NCBI RefSeq assembly: GCF_013778455.1
Contig: NZ_JACEHE010000013.1
Span: forward strand, 186,001 to 250,000
Origin: Streptomyces himalayensis subsp. himalayensis
GTDB lineage: Bacteria; Actinomycetota; Actinomycetes; Streptomycetales; Streptomycetaceae
DNA: 64,000 nucleotides
Reading direction: 5' to 3'
In this document: in pieces, positions 35,305 to 43,397 of the stretch
Layout: every line of letters begins with the position of its first letter
Numbering within the stretch: position 1 is the first letter of the stretch
The notes under the pieces: model-generated
Databases searched by the model: none
What the model was told of the DNA's origin: nothing
The model's input: only the letters and a program-made list of their open reading frames with translations
Position numbers and translations under genes: made by a program

Positions 35305-35662
35305 GGGGTCTCCACATCATCCGGAAACGTGAACTGCCCGAACGCGGATGCCGCTCGGGCAGGTACATGACGGTGGTTCAGGGTGAAGCTATATCCCGTC
35401 ATCCCTGGCCAGCAACGAGTTCCGAAAGAAATAAAGACCGTTGAACCGAGCCGTGCGCGCCGCCGTGACGTTGGACAGGGGGCGCCAGCACCATCGAACC
35501 CCTGGCCGGATCACGTTCCGGGCCGCGGACGCATGTCCGCAACTCGGTCCTGATCCACATAACGCCGGATCACAATCCGGCAAGAACGTAAAAACAGTAC
35601 ATATAGCCCCGAATGCGTCCATGTCCCAGAACACCACCGCACCCGCATCGCGAGGAGACTCC
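35305..35662. other. Divergent intergenic region, protease / DUF485-ActP
   Basis: About 358 bp. On the minus strand TTGCTG and TATAGC (about 35412-35385) could be -35/-10 elements for the protease. The plus-strand half has an AT-richer patch (about 35425-35440 and 35585-35605). I could not fix a plus-strand promoter. Confidence 0.35.
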
Positions 35663-36031
35663 GTGGCTACCGATGCTCCGCCGCCTTCCAAGGGCGGCCA
35701 GGCGACCAGTCCCGCAACACCCTCGACGGAGGACTTCATCGAGGTGCAGGAGAGTGCGGAGTTCGGCGAACTGCGCCGCTCGTACCGCTCCTTCGCCTTC
35801 CCGCTCACCGTCGCGTTCATCACCTGGTACCTGTTGTACGTCCTGCTGTCCAACTACGCGGGCGGCTTCATGGGCACCAAGCTCTTCGGCAACATCAACG
35901 TCGCCTTCGTGCTCGGTCTCGCCCAGTTCCTCACCACATTCCTGATCGCCTGGTGGTACGCCCGCCACGCCGCGGCCAAGCTCGACCCGCAGGCCGAGGC
36001 CATCAAGTCCCGGATGGAGGGCGGCGCATGA
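35663..36031 (+). CDS. DUF485 small membrane protein, acetate-symporter partner
   Basis: 122 residues from a GTG with an excellent GAGGAGA ribosome site. The first ~30 residues are Pro/Ser/Thr rich. The DUF485 pattern follows: FGELRRSYRSFAFPLTVAFITWYLLYVLL with the first helix, and NINVAFVLGLAQFLTTFLIAWWYARHA with the second. DUF485 proteins are encoded directly upstream of ActP-type symporters throughout bacteria and are thought to assist them. Its stop overlaps the symporter ATG (ATGA). Confidence 0.92.
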   Translation: MATDAPPPSKGGQATSPATPSTEDFIEVQESAEFGELRRSYRSFAFPLTVAFITWYLLYVLLSNYAGGFMGTKLFGNINVAFVLGLAQFLTTFLIAWWYARHAAAKLDPQAEAIKSRMEGGA

Positions 36032-37671
36032 ACTCCGCAGTCGCACAGGTCCAGCTCGCACAGGTCCCGCTGGCCGCCGGTGAGGCGAGCGAGCACCGGC
36101 CGCTGATCATCACCCTGTTCGCGCTCTTCGTCGTCGCGACCCTCTTCATCACCGTGTGGGCGGGACGGCAGACAAAGGATGCCGCCGACTTCTACGCGGG
36201 GGGCCGCCAGTTCACCGGCTTCCAGAACGGACTGGCCGTCTCCGGCGACTACATGTCCGCAGCGTCGTTCCTCGGCATCGCCGGCGCCATCGCCCTCTTC
36301 GGCTACGACGGCTTCCTCTACTCGATCGGCTTCCTCGTCGCCTGGCTGGTGGCGCTGCTGCTGGTCGCCGAGCCGCTGCGCAACTCCGGCCGCTACACCA
36401 TGGGCGACGTGCTCGCCTACCGGATGCGCCAGCGCCCGGTGCGCACCGCCGCCGGCACCTCCACGATCGTCGTCTCGATCTTCTACCTGCTGGCCCAGAT
36501 GGCGGGCGCCGGCGTTCTCGTATCGCTGCTGCTCGGCATCACCAGCGACGCGGGCAAGGTGGCCATCGTCGCGCTGGTCGGCGTCCTGATGATCGTGTAC
36601 GTCACCATCGGCGGCATGAAGGGCACCACATGGGTCCAGATGGTCAAGGCCGTCCTCCTCATCGGCGGCACCCTGCTCATCACGTTCCTGGTGCTCCTCA
36701 AGTTCAACTTCAACGTCTCCGACCTGCTCGGCTCGGCCGCCGAGAACAGCGGCAAGGGCGCGGCCTTCCTGGAGCCCGGCCTCAAGTACGGCGCCACGGC
36801 CACGTCCAAGCTGGACTTCCTCTCGCTGGGCATCGCGCTGGTCCTGGGCACGGCGGGCCTGCCGCACATCCTGATCCGCTTCTACACGGTGCCGACCGCC
36901 AAGGCGGCGCGTAAGTCCGTGATCTGGGCGATCGGCATCATCGGCGGCTTCTACCTGATGACCATCGCGCTCGGCTTCGGCGCGGCGGCCCTGATCAAGC
37001 CGGACGAGATCATCGCCTCCAACAAGGCGGGCAACACGGCGGCCCCTCTTCTCGCCCTCCACCTCGGCGGCGTGGACTCGGCGTGGGGCGCGATCCTGCT
37101 GGCCACCATCTCGGCGGTCGCGTTCGCCACGATCCTCGCGGTGGTCGCCGGTCTGACGCTGGCCTCGTCCTCGTCGTTCGCCCACGACATCTACGCGAAC
37201 GTGATCAGGAAGGGCCAGGCCACCGAGAAGGAGGAGGTCAACGCCGCCCGCTACGCGACGGTCGCGATCGGTGTCGTCTCCATCGGCCTGGGCGCGCTCG
37301 CCCGCGACCTGAACGTGGCCGGCCTTGTCGCCCTCGCCTTCGCGGTCGCCGCGTCCGCCAACCTGCCGACGATCCTGTACAGCCTCTTCTGGAAGCGGTT
37401 CACCACCCAGGGCGCCCTGTGGTCGATCTACGGAGGTCTGACCACGGCCGTCGTGCTGGTGCTCTTCTCACCGGTGGTCTCGGGCAAGCCCACGTCGATG
37501 TTCCCCGACGCCGACTTCCACTGGTTCCCGCTGGAGAACCCCGGCATCATCTCGATCCCGGTGGGCTTCCTGCTGGGCTGGCTGGGCACCGTCCTGTCCA
37601 AGGAGGCGGCGGACTCCGCGAAGTACGCCGAGCTGGAGGTGCGATCCCTGACGGGCACCGGGGCGCACTGA
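36028..37671 (+). CDS. actP: Cation:acetate symporter (ActP-like, SSS family)
   Basis: 547 residues, about 13 membrane helices. Sodium/solute symporter features are plain: FYAGGRQFTGFQNGLAVSGDYMSAASFLGIAG near the N-terminus, MGDVLAYRMRQRPVRT, and GTAGLPHILIRFYTVPTAKAARKS. ActP members take up acetate and other short carboxylates with sodium. Coupled to the DUF485 gene by a 4-bp overlap. The 260 bp after it contain GGATCAGGCCGG direct repeats but no gene. Confidence 0.92.
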   Translation: MNSAVAQVQLAQVPLAAGEASEHRPLIITLFALFVVATLFITVWAGRQTKDAADFYAGGRQFTGFQNGLAVSGDYMSAASFLGIAGAIALFGYDGFLYSIGFLVAWLVALLLVAEPLRNSGRYTMGDVLAYRMRQRPVRTAAGTSTIVVSIFYLLAQMAGAGVLVSLLLGITSDAGKVAIVALVGVLMIVYVTIGGMKGTTWVQMVKAVLLIGGTLLITFLVLLKFNFNVSDLLGSAAENSGKGAAFLEPGLKYGATATSKLDFLSLGIALVLGTAGLPHILIRFYTVPTAKAARKSVIWAIGIIGGFYLMTIALGFGAAALIKPDEIIASNKAGNTAAPLLALHLGGVDSAWGAILLATISAVAFATILAVVAGLTLASSSSFAHDIYANVIRKGQATEKEEVNAARYATVAIGVVSIGLGALARDLNVAGLVALAFAVAASANLPTILYSLFWKRFTTQGALWSIYGGLTTAVVLVLFSPVVSGKPTSMFPDADFHWFPLENPGIISIPVGFLLGWLGTVLSKEAADSAKYAELEVRSLTGTGAH

Positions 37672-37932
37672 GCCCGAGCGCTGCCGAATTGCCCCGCACA
37701 GCTCCACGCGGCCGCCTCACCCCTCGCGCCAGCGGCCGTGCGGAGCCTGCGTACGGCCGCGTCGTGGATCCCGTGATGGGTTCTACGGCGCGGCCGTGCC
37801 GTTTCTTGTGGGATCAGGCCGGTTTCTCATGAGATCCGGCCGGAGTCTCGTCGGATCAGGCCGGTGTCGATGTCAGTCACGTCGCGTAGGCTCGCAAGTG
37901 ACTGAGTGATCCGGACCAGGGAGGGGGCCGAC
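37672..37932. other. Intergenic region with degenerate GATCAGGCCGG repeats
   Basis: No gene seen. Around 37808-37868 a GGATC(A/C)GGCCGG motif occurs three times (two perfect GGATCAGGCCGG, one inverted/diverged), before the moaA start. Confidence 0.5.
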
Positions 37933-38922
37933 GTGCTCATCGACACCTATGGCCGAGTGGCCACCGACCTTCGCGTGTCGTTGACCGACCGGTGCAATCT
38001 GCGCTGCGCCTACTGCATGCCGGAAGAGGGCCTGCAGTGGCTGTCGAAGTCCACCCTGCTCACGGACGACGAGATCGTCCGCCTCATCCGTATCGCCGTC
38101 ACCCGGCTCGGCATCACCGAGGTCCGCTTCACCGGCGGGGAGCCCCTGCTGCGCCCCGGCCTCGTCGGCATCGTCGACCAGGTCGCACGCCTGGAGCCGC
38201 GCCCCCAGATGTCCCTCACGACGAACGGCATCGGCCTGGGTCGCACGGCGAAGGCCCTGAAGGAGGCGGGCCTGGACCGGGTCAACGTCTCGCTGGACAC
38301 CCTCCGCCCGGACGTCTTCAAGACCCTCACCCGCCGCGACCGCCACCACGACGTCGTTGCGGGTCTTGAGGCCGCCCGCGCGGCCGGCCTCGATCCGGTC
38401 AAGGTCAACACGGTGCTGATGCCCGGGCTCAACGACGACGAGGCCCCGGAGCTGCTCGCCTGGGCCGTCGAGAACGACTACGAGCTGCGGTTCATCGAGC
38501 AGATGCCGCTGGACGCCCAGCACGGCTGGAAGCGCGAGGGCATGATCACCGCGGGGGACATCCTGCAGTCGCTGCGGACGCGCTTCGAGCTCACCCCCGA
38601 AGGCGCCGAGGAGCGCGGCTCGGCACCTGCCGAGCGCTGGATCGTCGACGGCGGCCCGCACCGCGTCGGCGTCATCGCCTCCGTCACCCGTCCGTTCTGC
38701 GCGGCCTGCGACCGCACCCGGCTCACCGCCGACGGCCAGGTCCGCACGTGCCTGTTCGCCACCGAGGAGACGGACCTGCGCGGAGCGCTCCGCGCAGACG
38801 CCTCCGACGAGGAGATCGCCCGCATATGGAAGCTGGCGATGTGGGGCAAGAAGGCGGGCTCGGGGCTCGACGACCCGTCGTTCCTGCAACCGGAGCGGCC
38901 GATGTCGGCGATCGGCGGCTGA
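37933..38922 (+). CDS. moaA: GTP 3',8-cyclase MoaA
   Basis: Radical-SAM enzyme that makes the cyclic pterin precursor of molybdenum cofactor from GTP. 329 residues: N-terminal cluster motif DRCNLRCAYCMPEEG (CxxxCxxC), substrate strand FTGGEPLLRPGL, second 4Fe-4S cluster in TRPFCAACDRTRLTADGQVRTCLF, and the conserved C-terminal Gly-Gly. GTG start with GGAGGGGG upstream. Transcribed alone here; other moa genes are not in the window. Confidence 0.97.
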   Translation: MLIDTYGRVATDLRVSLTDRCNLRCAYCMPEEGLQWLSKSTLLTDDEIVRLIRIAVTRLGITEVRFTGGEPLLRPGLVGIVDQVARLEPRPQMSLTTNGIGLGRTAKALKEAGLDRVNVSLDTLRPDVFKTLTRRDRHHDVVAGLEAARAAGLDPVKVNTVLMPGLNDDEAPELLAWAVENDYELRFIEQMPLDAQHGWKREGMITAGDILQSLRTRFELTPEGAEERGSAPAERWIVDGGPHRVGVIASVTRPFCAACDRTRLTADGQVRTCLFATEETDLRGALRADASDEEIARIWKLAMWGKKAGSGLDDPSFLQPERPMSAIGG

Positions 38923-38985
38923 CCGGGCTGACCCGGGCCGGCCACCGCAGCCCTGCTCGGCCTGCGCGGTGCCGGACAGTGCGCC

Positions 38986-39252
38986 TCAGCCGCCCTGTTC
39001 CTCCGTGTCCTCCGGCGCTTCCCACTCCTCGAGCTTCACCACGTCCTTGAGGAAACCGCGCACCCCGAGGAACTTCGACAGATGCTCGCGGTGCTCCTCG
39101 CACGCAAGCCAGGTCTTGCGGCGCTCCGGCGCATGAAGCTTCGGGTTGTTCCAGGCGAGGACCCATACCGCGGCGGCGCGGCAGCCCTTGGCGGAGCAGA
39201 TCGGGGACTCCGGCGAGGAGGGGAGCGGGAAGGAGAAGTCGGGGACGTTCAC
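38986..39252 (-). CDS. Small conserved zinc-ribbon-like protein
   Basis: 88 residues. Ligand-like residues ICSAKGC (two Cys) near residue 20 and WLACEEHREHLSKFL (Cys, two His) near residue 50 suggest one zinc site. The rest is VWVLAWNNPKLHAPERRK between the halves and an acidic tail EEWEAPEDTEEQ. GTG start. I recognise it as a conserved Streptomyces protein of unknown role, located after the DUF3099 gene on the same strand and separated by a hairpin. Confidence 0.75.
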   Translation of the reverse strand: MNVPDFSFPLPSSPESPICSAKGCRAAAVWVLAWNNPKLHAPERRKTWLACEEHREHLSKFLGVRGFLKDVVKLEEWEAPEDTEEQGG

Positions 39253-39374
39253 GCCCCCGACCCTAACGCTCCCCCCAGCTACCCCTGGGCGGTGCCCCCA
39301 GCTGCGGTCATGGGATACGGATGCCCTTGTCCGGCTCGCTGACCGGCGGGTCAAAAGGAGGGGGGACAAAAGGC

Positions 39375-39410
39375 GACGCCGAGCAGCCACGGGGGGAGCT
39401 GCCCGGCGTC
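39375..39410 (-). terminator. Hairpin between DUF3099 gene and zinc-protein gene
   Basis: GACGCCGAGCAGC pairs with GCTGCCCGGCGTC with a single mismatch around a 10-base loop. Nearby, 39287-39315 carries a copy of the CCCCCAGCTACCCCTGGG repeat. Confidence 0.6.
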
Positions 39411-39532
39411 GGTCCGTCGCTCCGACGGGGGATGCGGAGCGCGTAGGAAGTATGTCACGGAGGACCCGGCGACTGGCAGCGGAACGTCATGATTGATCTG
39501 AGCTTTTCTTGAGCTTTGCGGAATTCTGGTGA

Positions 39533-39964
39533 TCAGCTCTGGTCCGGCACCTCGTCGCCGGACCGGTCGCGTCTGTCCCCGGCGACTCCGGTGGAGGCTT
39601 CGGCGGCGGTGTCGCCTGTGTCGGCGACGTCTTCCGGGACGGATTCCGCGGAGCCGCCGTCTCGCTGCGGCGGCTCGATCATCGGCCGGGTGGGCGCCAT
39701 GATGAGAGACGACGGAAGCGAAGGGGCGTTCTCCCGCCCGGCGTTGGCGATCACGACGGAGATATAGGGGAGAACAGCACCGAGCACAAGCGCCACGATG
39801 GCGACATGCCGCTCCACGTTCCACAGCACCGCGGCGAGGATCACCGAGACCGTGCGGACCGACATCGAGATGACGTAGCGGCGCTGGCGCGCCCGTACAT
39901 CGGCCTCGAGGCCCTGCCTGGCCGCTGTGATCCGGAAGACCTCGCCCCCGCTGTGCTTCCGCAT
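39533..39964 (-). CDS. DUF3099 membrane protein
   Basis: 143 residues. The DUF3099 core spans residues about 5-65: VFRITAARQGLEADVRARQRRYVISMSVRTVSVILAAVL, then a second helix VAIVALVLGAVLPYISVVIANAGRE. The rest is a long hydrophilic tail rich in Pro, Asp, Glu and Ser, probably cytoplasmic and disordered. The ATG follows GGTGGTGGAACACG. No function is established for the family; it is almost universal in actinobacteria. Confidence 0.88.
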   Translation of the reverse strand: MRKHSGGEVFRITAARQGLEADVRARQRRYVISMSVRTVSVILAAVLWNVERHVAIVALVLGAVLPYISVVIANAGRENAPSLPSSLIMAPTRPMIEPPQRDGGSAESVPEDVADTGDTAAEASTGVAGDRRDRSGDEVPDQS

Positions 39965-40209
39965 CGTGTTCCACCACCTGACTGCCGTGTCGGACTCTCC
40001 CCCGGCCCGAACCTGACCGATCCGGCAGGAGCCCGGTCCGAACACCCCCCACGGTACGCCGCGGCTGCGCCGGGTTCGACACCAGGCCCCCGTCCGACCT
40101 GGGCGTACCCACTGCGCCGTCCGTCGTACGGGCGTCGCCGACATGCGCCGTATGGCCGACGGCCCGAGACTGGGATCAAGCTCGCGTCAAGCCGTACTAG
40201 GAGGCAGTC

Positions 40210-40482
40210 ATGGGCTGGTTGTGGGCGATTATCGTTGGTTTTGTACTCGGTCTGCTGGCCAAGGCGATCCTCCCCGGCAAGCAGCACAGCCCACTGTGGC
40301 TGACGACTGTCTTCGGCATCATCGGCGCCGTCATCGGTAACGCGCTGGCGTCGTCCTTCGGTATCGCCGAGACCAGGGGCATCGACTGGGGCCGACACGC
40401 GCTGCAACTTGTCGCGGCGCTGGTGATCGTAGGACTCGGCGACATGCTGTACCTGTCGGTCCGAGGCAGACGGAGAGCGTGA
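40210..40482 (+). CDS. GlsB/YeaQ/YmgE family stress membrane protein
   Basis: 90 residues with three short hydrophobic helices (WLWAIIVGFVLGLLAKAILPG; LTTVFGIIGAVIGNALASSFG; ALQLVAALVIVGLGDMLYL), the transglycosylase-associated/GlsB pattern. Family members are small membrane proteins induced by stress; in Firmicutes GlsB partners Gls24/Asp23 proteins, of which two are encoded at 16-17 kb. AGGAGG precedes the ATG. A strong hairpin follows 50 bp after the stop. Confidence 0.9.
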   Translation: MGWLWAIIVGFVLGLLAKAILPGKQHSPLWLTTVFGIIGAVIGNALASSFGIAETRGIDWGRHALQLVAALVIVGLGDMLYLSVRGRRRA

Positions 40483-40531
40483 GATACCGACTGCTGAACC
40501 TGCGCACAGACCTCTGAACCTGCGAACGGAA

Positions 40532-40565
40532 GGGGGCGGCTCCGCGTGATGGCGGAACCGCCCCC
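40532..40565. terminator. Bidirectional terminator between glsB-like gene and tyrS
   Basis: GGGGGCGGCTCCGC and GCGGAACCGCCCCC form a 14-bp stem with one G-T pair around a 6-base loop. Serves the convergent plus-strand stress gene and minus-strand tyrS. Confidence 0.85.
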
Positions 40566-40640
40566 TTCGGCATGCTTGCTCATGCTCGGCATGCTTGCCC
40601 GTGCGCCGCCCGGACGAGTGCCCGGGCGACACACGGATGA

Positions 40641-41909
40641 TCAGCCTGCCGCGACCTCGACAGCCGCCAGGTTCTTCTTGCCCCGGCGCAGCACGAGCCA
40701 GCGGCCGTGCAGCAGGTCCTCGGCCGCCGGTACGGCGTCCTCGCCGACGACCTTGACATTGTTCACGTACGCCCCGCCCTCCTTGACCGTGCGGCGCGCG
40801 GCGGACTTGCTCGGCGCGAGGCCGGTCTCCGCGAGCAGGTCCACGACCGGGCCGAGCTCGGCGACCTTCGCGTGCGGCACCTCGGCGAGGGCCGCGCTCA
40901 GCGTGGCCTCGTCCAGCTCGCCCAGCTCACCCTGGCCGAAGAGGGCCTTGGACGCCGCGATGACCGCCGCCGTCTGGTCGGCGCCGTGCACGAGCGTCGT
41001 CAGCTCCTCGGCCAGCGCGCGCTGGGCCGTGCGCGCCTGCGGGCGCTCCTGCGTGACCTTCTCCAGCTCCTCGAGCTCCTCACGGCTCTTGAAGCTGAGG
41101 ATGCGCATGTACGTCGAGATGTCCCGGTCGTCCACGTTCAACCAGAACTGGTAGAACGCGTACGGCGTGGTCATCTCCGGGTCGAGCCAGATGGCGCCGC
41201 CCTCGGTCTTGCCGAACTTGGTGCCGTCCGCCTTGGTCATCAGCGGCGTAGCCAGCGCATGGACACTGGCGTGCGGCTCCAGGCGGTGGATCAGGTCCAG
41301 ACCGGCGGTCAGGTTGCCCCACTGGTCGCTGCCGCCCTGCTGCAGCGTGCAGCCGTAGCGCCGGTACAGCTCCAGGAAGTCCATGCCCTGCAGCAGCTGG
41401 TAGCTGAACTCGGTGTAGCTGATGCCCTGGTCGGACTCCAGCCGGCGGGCGACCGAGTCCTTCGTCAGCATCTTGTTGACGCGGAAGTGCTTGCCGATGT
41501 CGCGCAGGAACTCGATGGCGGACATGCCCGCCGTCCAGTCCAGGTTGTTGACCATGACCGCGGCGTTCTCGCCCTCGAAGGACAGAAACGGCTCGATCTG
41601 GGCCCGAACCCGCTCCACCCAGGCCGCGACCGTCTCCGGGTCGTTCAGCGTGCGCTCCGCGGTCGGCTTGGGGTCGCCGATCTGCCCCGTCGCCCCGCCC
41701 ACCAGCGCCAGCGGGCGGTGGCCCGCCTGCTGGAGCCGGCGCATGGTGAGCGCCTGCACCAGATGCCCCACGTGCAGGCTGGGCGCGGTCGGATCGAAGC
41801 CGCAATAGAACGTGACGGGACCGTTCGCGAGCGCCTTGCGCAAAGCGTCCTCGTCAGTGGACAGGGCGAAAAGGCCCCGCCACTTCAGCTCGTCGACGAT
41901 GTCCGTCAC
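40641..41909 (-). CDS. tyrS: Tyrosyl-tRNA synthetase
   Basis: Charges tRNA-Tyr. 422 residues: class I HIGH-type motif PSLHVGHLVQALTMRRLQ, the tyrosine-binding YTEFSYQLLQGMDFLELY and GGSDQWGNLTAGLDL, and the KMSKS-type loop TKADGTKFGKTEGG. The C-terminal S4 RNA-binding domain is SKSAARRTVKEGGAYVNNVKV. Downstream of tldE on the same strand with an 8-bp hairpin in the 78-bp gap; no T-box features are evident. Confidence 0.97.
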   Translation of the reverse strand: MTDIVDELKWRGLFALSTDEDALRKALANGPVTFYCGFDPTAPSLHVGHLVQALTMRRLQQAGHRPLALVGGATGQIGDPKPTAERTLNDPETVAAWVERVRAQIEPFLSFEGENAAVMVNNLDWTAGMSAIEFLRDIGKHFRVNKMLTKDSVARRLESDQGISYTEFSYQLLQGMDFLELYRRYGCTLQQGGSDQWGNLTAGLDLIHRLEPHASVHALATPLMTKADGTKFGKTEGGAIWLDPEMTTPYAFYQFWLNVDDRDISTYMRILSFKSREELEELEKVTQERPQARTAQRALAEELTTLVHGADQTAAVIAASKALFGQGELGELDEATLSAALAEVPHAKVAELGPVVDLLAETGLAPSKSAARRTVKEGGAYVNNVKVVGEDAVPAAEDLLHGRWLVLRRGKKNLAAVEVAAG

Positions 41910-41930
41910 GGTTGCTTGTCTCCTTGAATG

Positions 41931-41955
41931 GTTCAGACAGCTGGAACGTCTGAAC
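41931..41955 (-). promoter_or_regulatory. Small hairpin in the tldE-tyrS gap
   Basis: GTTCAGAC / GTCTGAAC, 8-bp perfect inverted repeat with a 9-base loop, 22 bp upstream of the tyrS start. It could be an operator or weak attenuating hairpin. Confidence 0.4.
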
Positions 41956-41987
41956 GGTGTGGTTGGCTCCCCGCAAGTCTATGAGGG

Positions 41988-43397
41988 TCACACGCCCTGG
42001 CTGACCGAGCTCATGTTGAAGTCGGGCACTCGGAGGGCAGGCATAGCAGCTCGAGTGAACCAATCGCTCCATTCGCGCGGCAACGTCTTTTCCGTACGGC
42101 CGGCCTCCATCGCCCGGCCCAGCAGATCGACGGGCGACTCGTTGAAGCGGAAGTTGTTCACCTGCGCTGTGACCTCGCCGTTCTCCACGAGGTAGACGCC
42201 GTCCCGGGTCAGCCCGGTGAGCAGCAGCGTGGCCGGGTCGACCTCGCGGATGTACCAGAGGCAGGTCAGCAGCAGCCCCCGTTCGGTCGAGGCGACCATC
42301 TCGTCCAGCGAGCGGTCGTCGCCGCCGTCGAGGATGAGATTGCCGATCGACGGGGCCAGCGGCAGCTTCGTCAGGCCCGCGCTGTGCCGCGTGGTGATCA
42401 GGTGGGCCAGCGTGCCCTCCCGGATCCAGTCGGTGGGGGTCAGCGGCAGCCCGTTGTCGAAGACGGAGGCGTCGTCGCCGGAGGAGTGCGCGAGGACGAA
42501 GGGGGAGGATTCGAGCCCCGGTTCCTTCGGGTCGCTGCGCAGGGTCAGCGGCAGCTCGGACAGCTTCTCGCCGATCCGCGTGCCGCCGCCCGGCTTGCTG
42601 AACACCGTCCGCCCCTCGGCGGCGTCCCGTCCCGACGACGACCACATCTGGTAGATGAGCAGGTCGGCCACGGCGGTCGGTGGCAGCAGCGTCTCGTATC
42701 GGCCCGCGGGCAGGTCGACACGCCGCTCGGCCCACCCGAGCCGCGTGGCCAGCTCCGCGTCGAGGGCGCCCGGGTCGACGTCCCGGAAGTCGCGCGTGGA
42801 GCGCCCAGCCCAGGCCGAGCGCGTCCGGTCCGGCGACTTGGCGTTGAGCTCCAGCGTCCCGTTCGGCTGGTCGTGCCGCAGCCGCAGCCCCGTCGACGTA
42901 CCGAGATAGCTGGACACGAGCTCGTGGTTGGCGAACCCGTACAGCTCGCGGCCGCCCGCGCGGGCCCGGGCGAAGGCCTCGCCGAGAGCCGGGGCGAAGT
43001 CCGCGAAGACCGCGGACGACGTCTCGGCGGGCGCGTCCGTGAAGTCCGGCGAGGCAGGGACACCCTCGACGAGCGGCTGCGCGTCCTCGGCGGCCCCCGC
43101 CCCCTGCGCCGCGGCCTCGGCGGCCCGCACCAGCGGCTCCAGCTCGTCCGCGGTGACGGCCGAGCGGGAGACGACGCCCGACGCCGTGCCCTCCTTGCCG
43201 TCGACCGTCGCGATGACGGTGAGGGTACGGCCGCGCGTGACACCGTTCGTCGTCAGCGCGTTGCCCGCCCAGCGCAGGTTCGCGGTCGAGTGCTCGTCGG
43301 CGATGACGACGCAGCCGTCGGCGCGGGACAGCTCGAGGGCGCGCTCGACGACCTCGTGCGGCTTGTTCGTACGAGACGTACGCGTCGTCGTGCTCAT
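41988..43397 (-). CDS. TldE/PmbA family metallopeptidase partner
   Basis: 469 residues. TldE half of the TldD/TldE peptidase, needed for the protease's tunnel but lacking the zinc motif. Features: ALELSRADGCVVIADEHSTANLRWAGNALTTNG at the N-terminus, STGLRLRHDQPNGTLELNAK in the middle, and GNLILDGGDDRSLDEMVASTERGLLLTCLWYIREVDPATL near the C-terminus. Its ATG overlaps the tldD stop by 4 bp, so the two subunits are coupled. In other bacteria the pair matures small modified peptides or degrades unfolded protein. Confidence 0.92.
   Translation of the reverse strand: MSTTTRTSRTNKPHEVVERALELSRADGCVVIADEHSTANLRWAGNALTTNGVTRGRTLTVIATVDGKEGTASGVVSRSAVTADELEPLVRAAEAAAQGAGAAEDAQPLVEGVPASPDFTDAPAETSSAVFADFAPALGEAFARARAGGRELYGFANHELVSSYLGTSTGLRLRHDQPNGTLELNAKSPDRTRSAWAGRSTRDFRDVDPGALDAELATRLGWAERRVDLPAGRYETLLPPTAVADLLIYQMWSSSGRDAAEGRTVFSKPGGGTRIGEKLSELPLTLRSDPKEPGLESSPFVLAHSSGDDASVFDNGLPLTPTDWIREGTLAHLITTRHSAGLTKLPLAPSIGNLILDGGDDRSLDEMVASTERGLLLTCLWYIREVDPATLLLTGLTRDGVYLVENGEVTAQVNNFRFNESPVDLLGRAMEAGRTEKTLPREWSDWFTRAAMPALRVPDFNMSSVSQGV

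Noticed and set aside
32186..35368. A 1060-codon minus-strand frame spanning the protease and CoA-transferase genes as one protein
   Set aside because: Upstream of 33667 it reads the protease gene in a wrong, Arg-rich frame. The CoA-transferase starts at 33667 and the protease is in another frame.
41910..41987. T-box element before tyrS
   Set aside because: The gap is only 78 bp, with one short hairpin and no T-box sequence.
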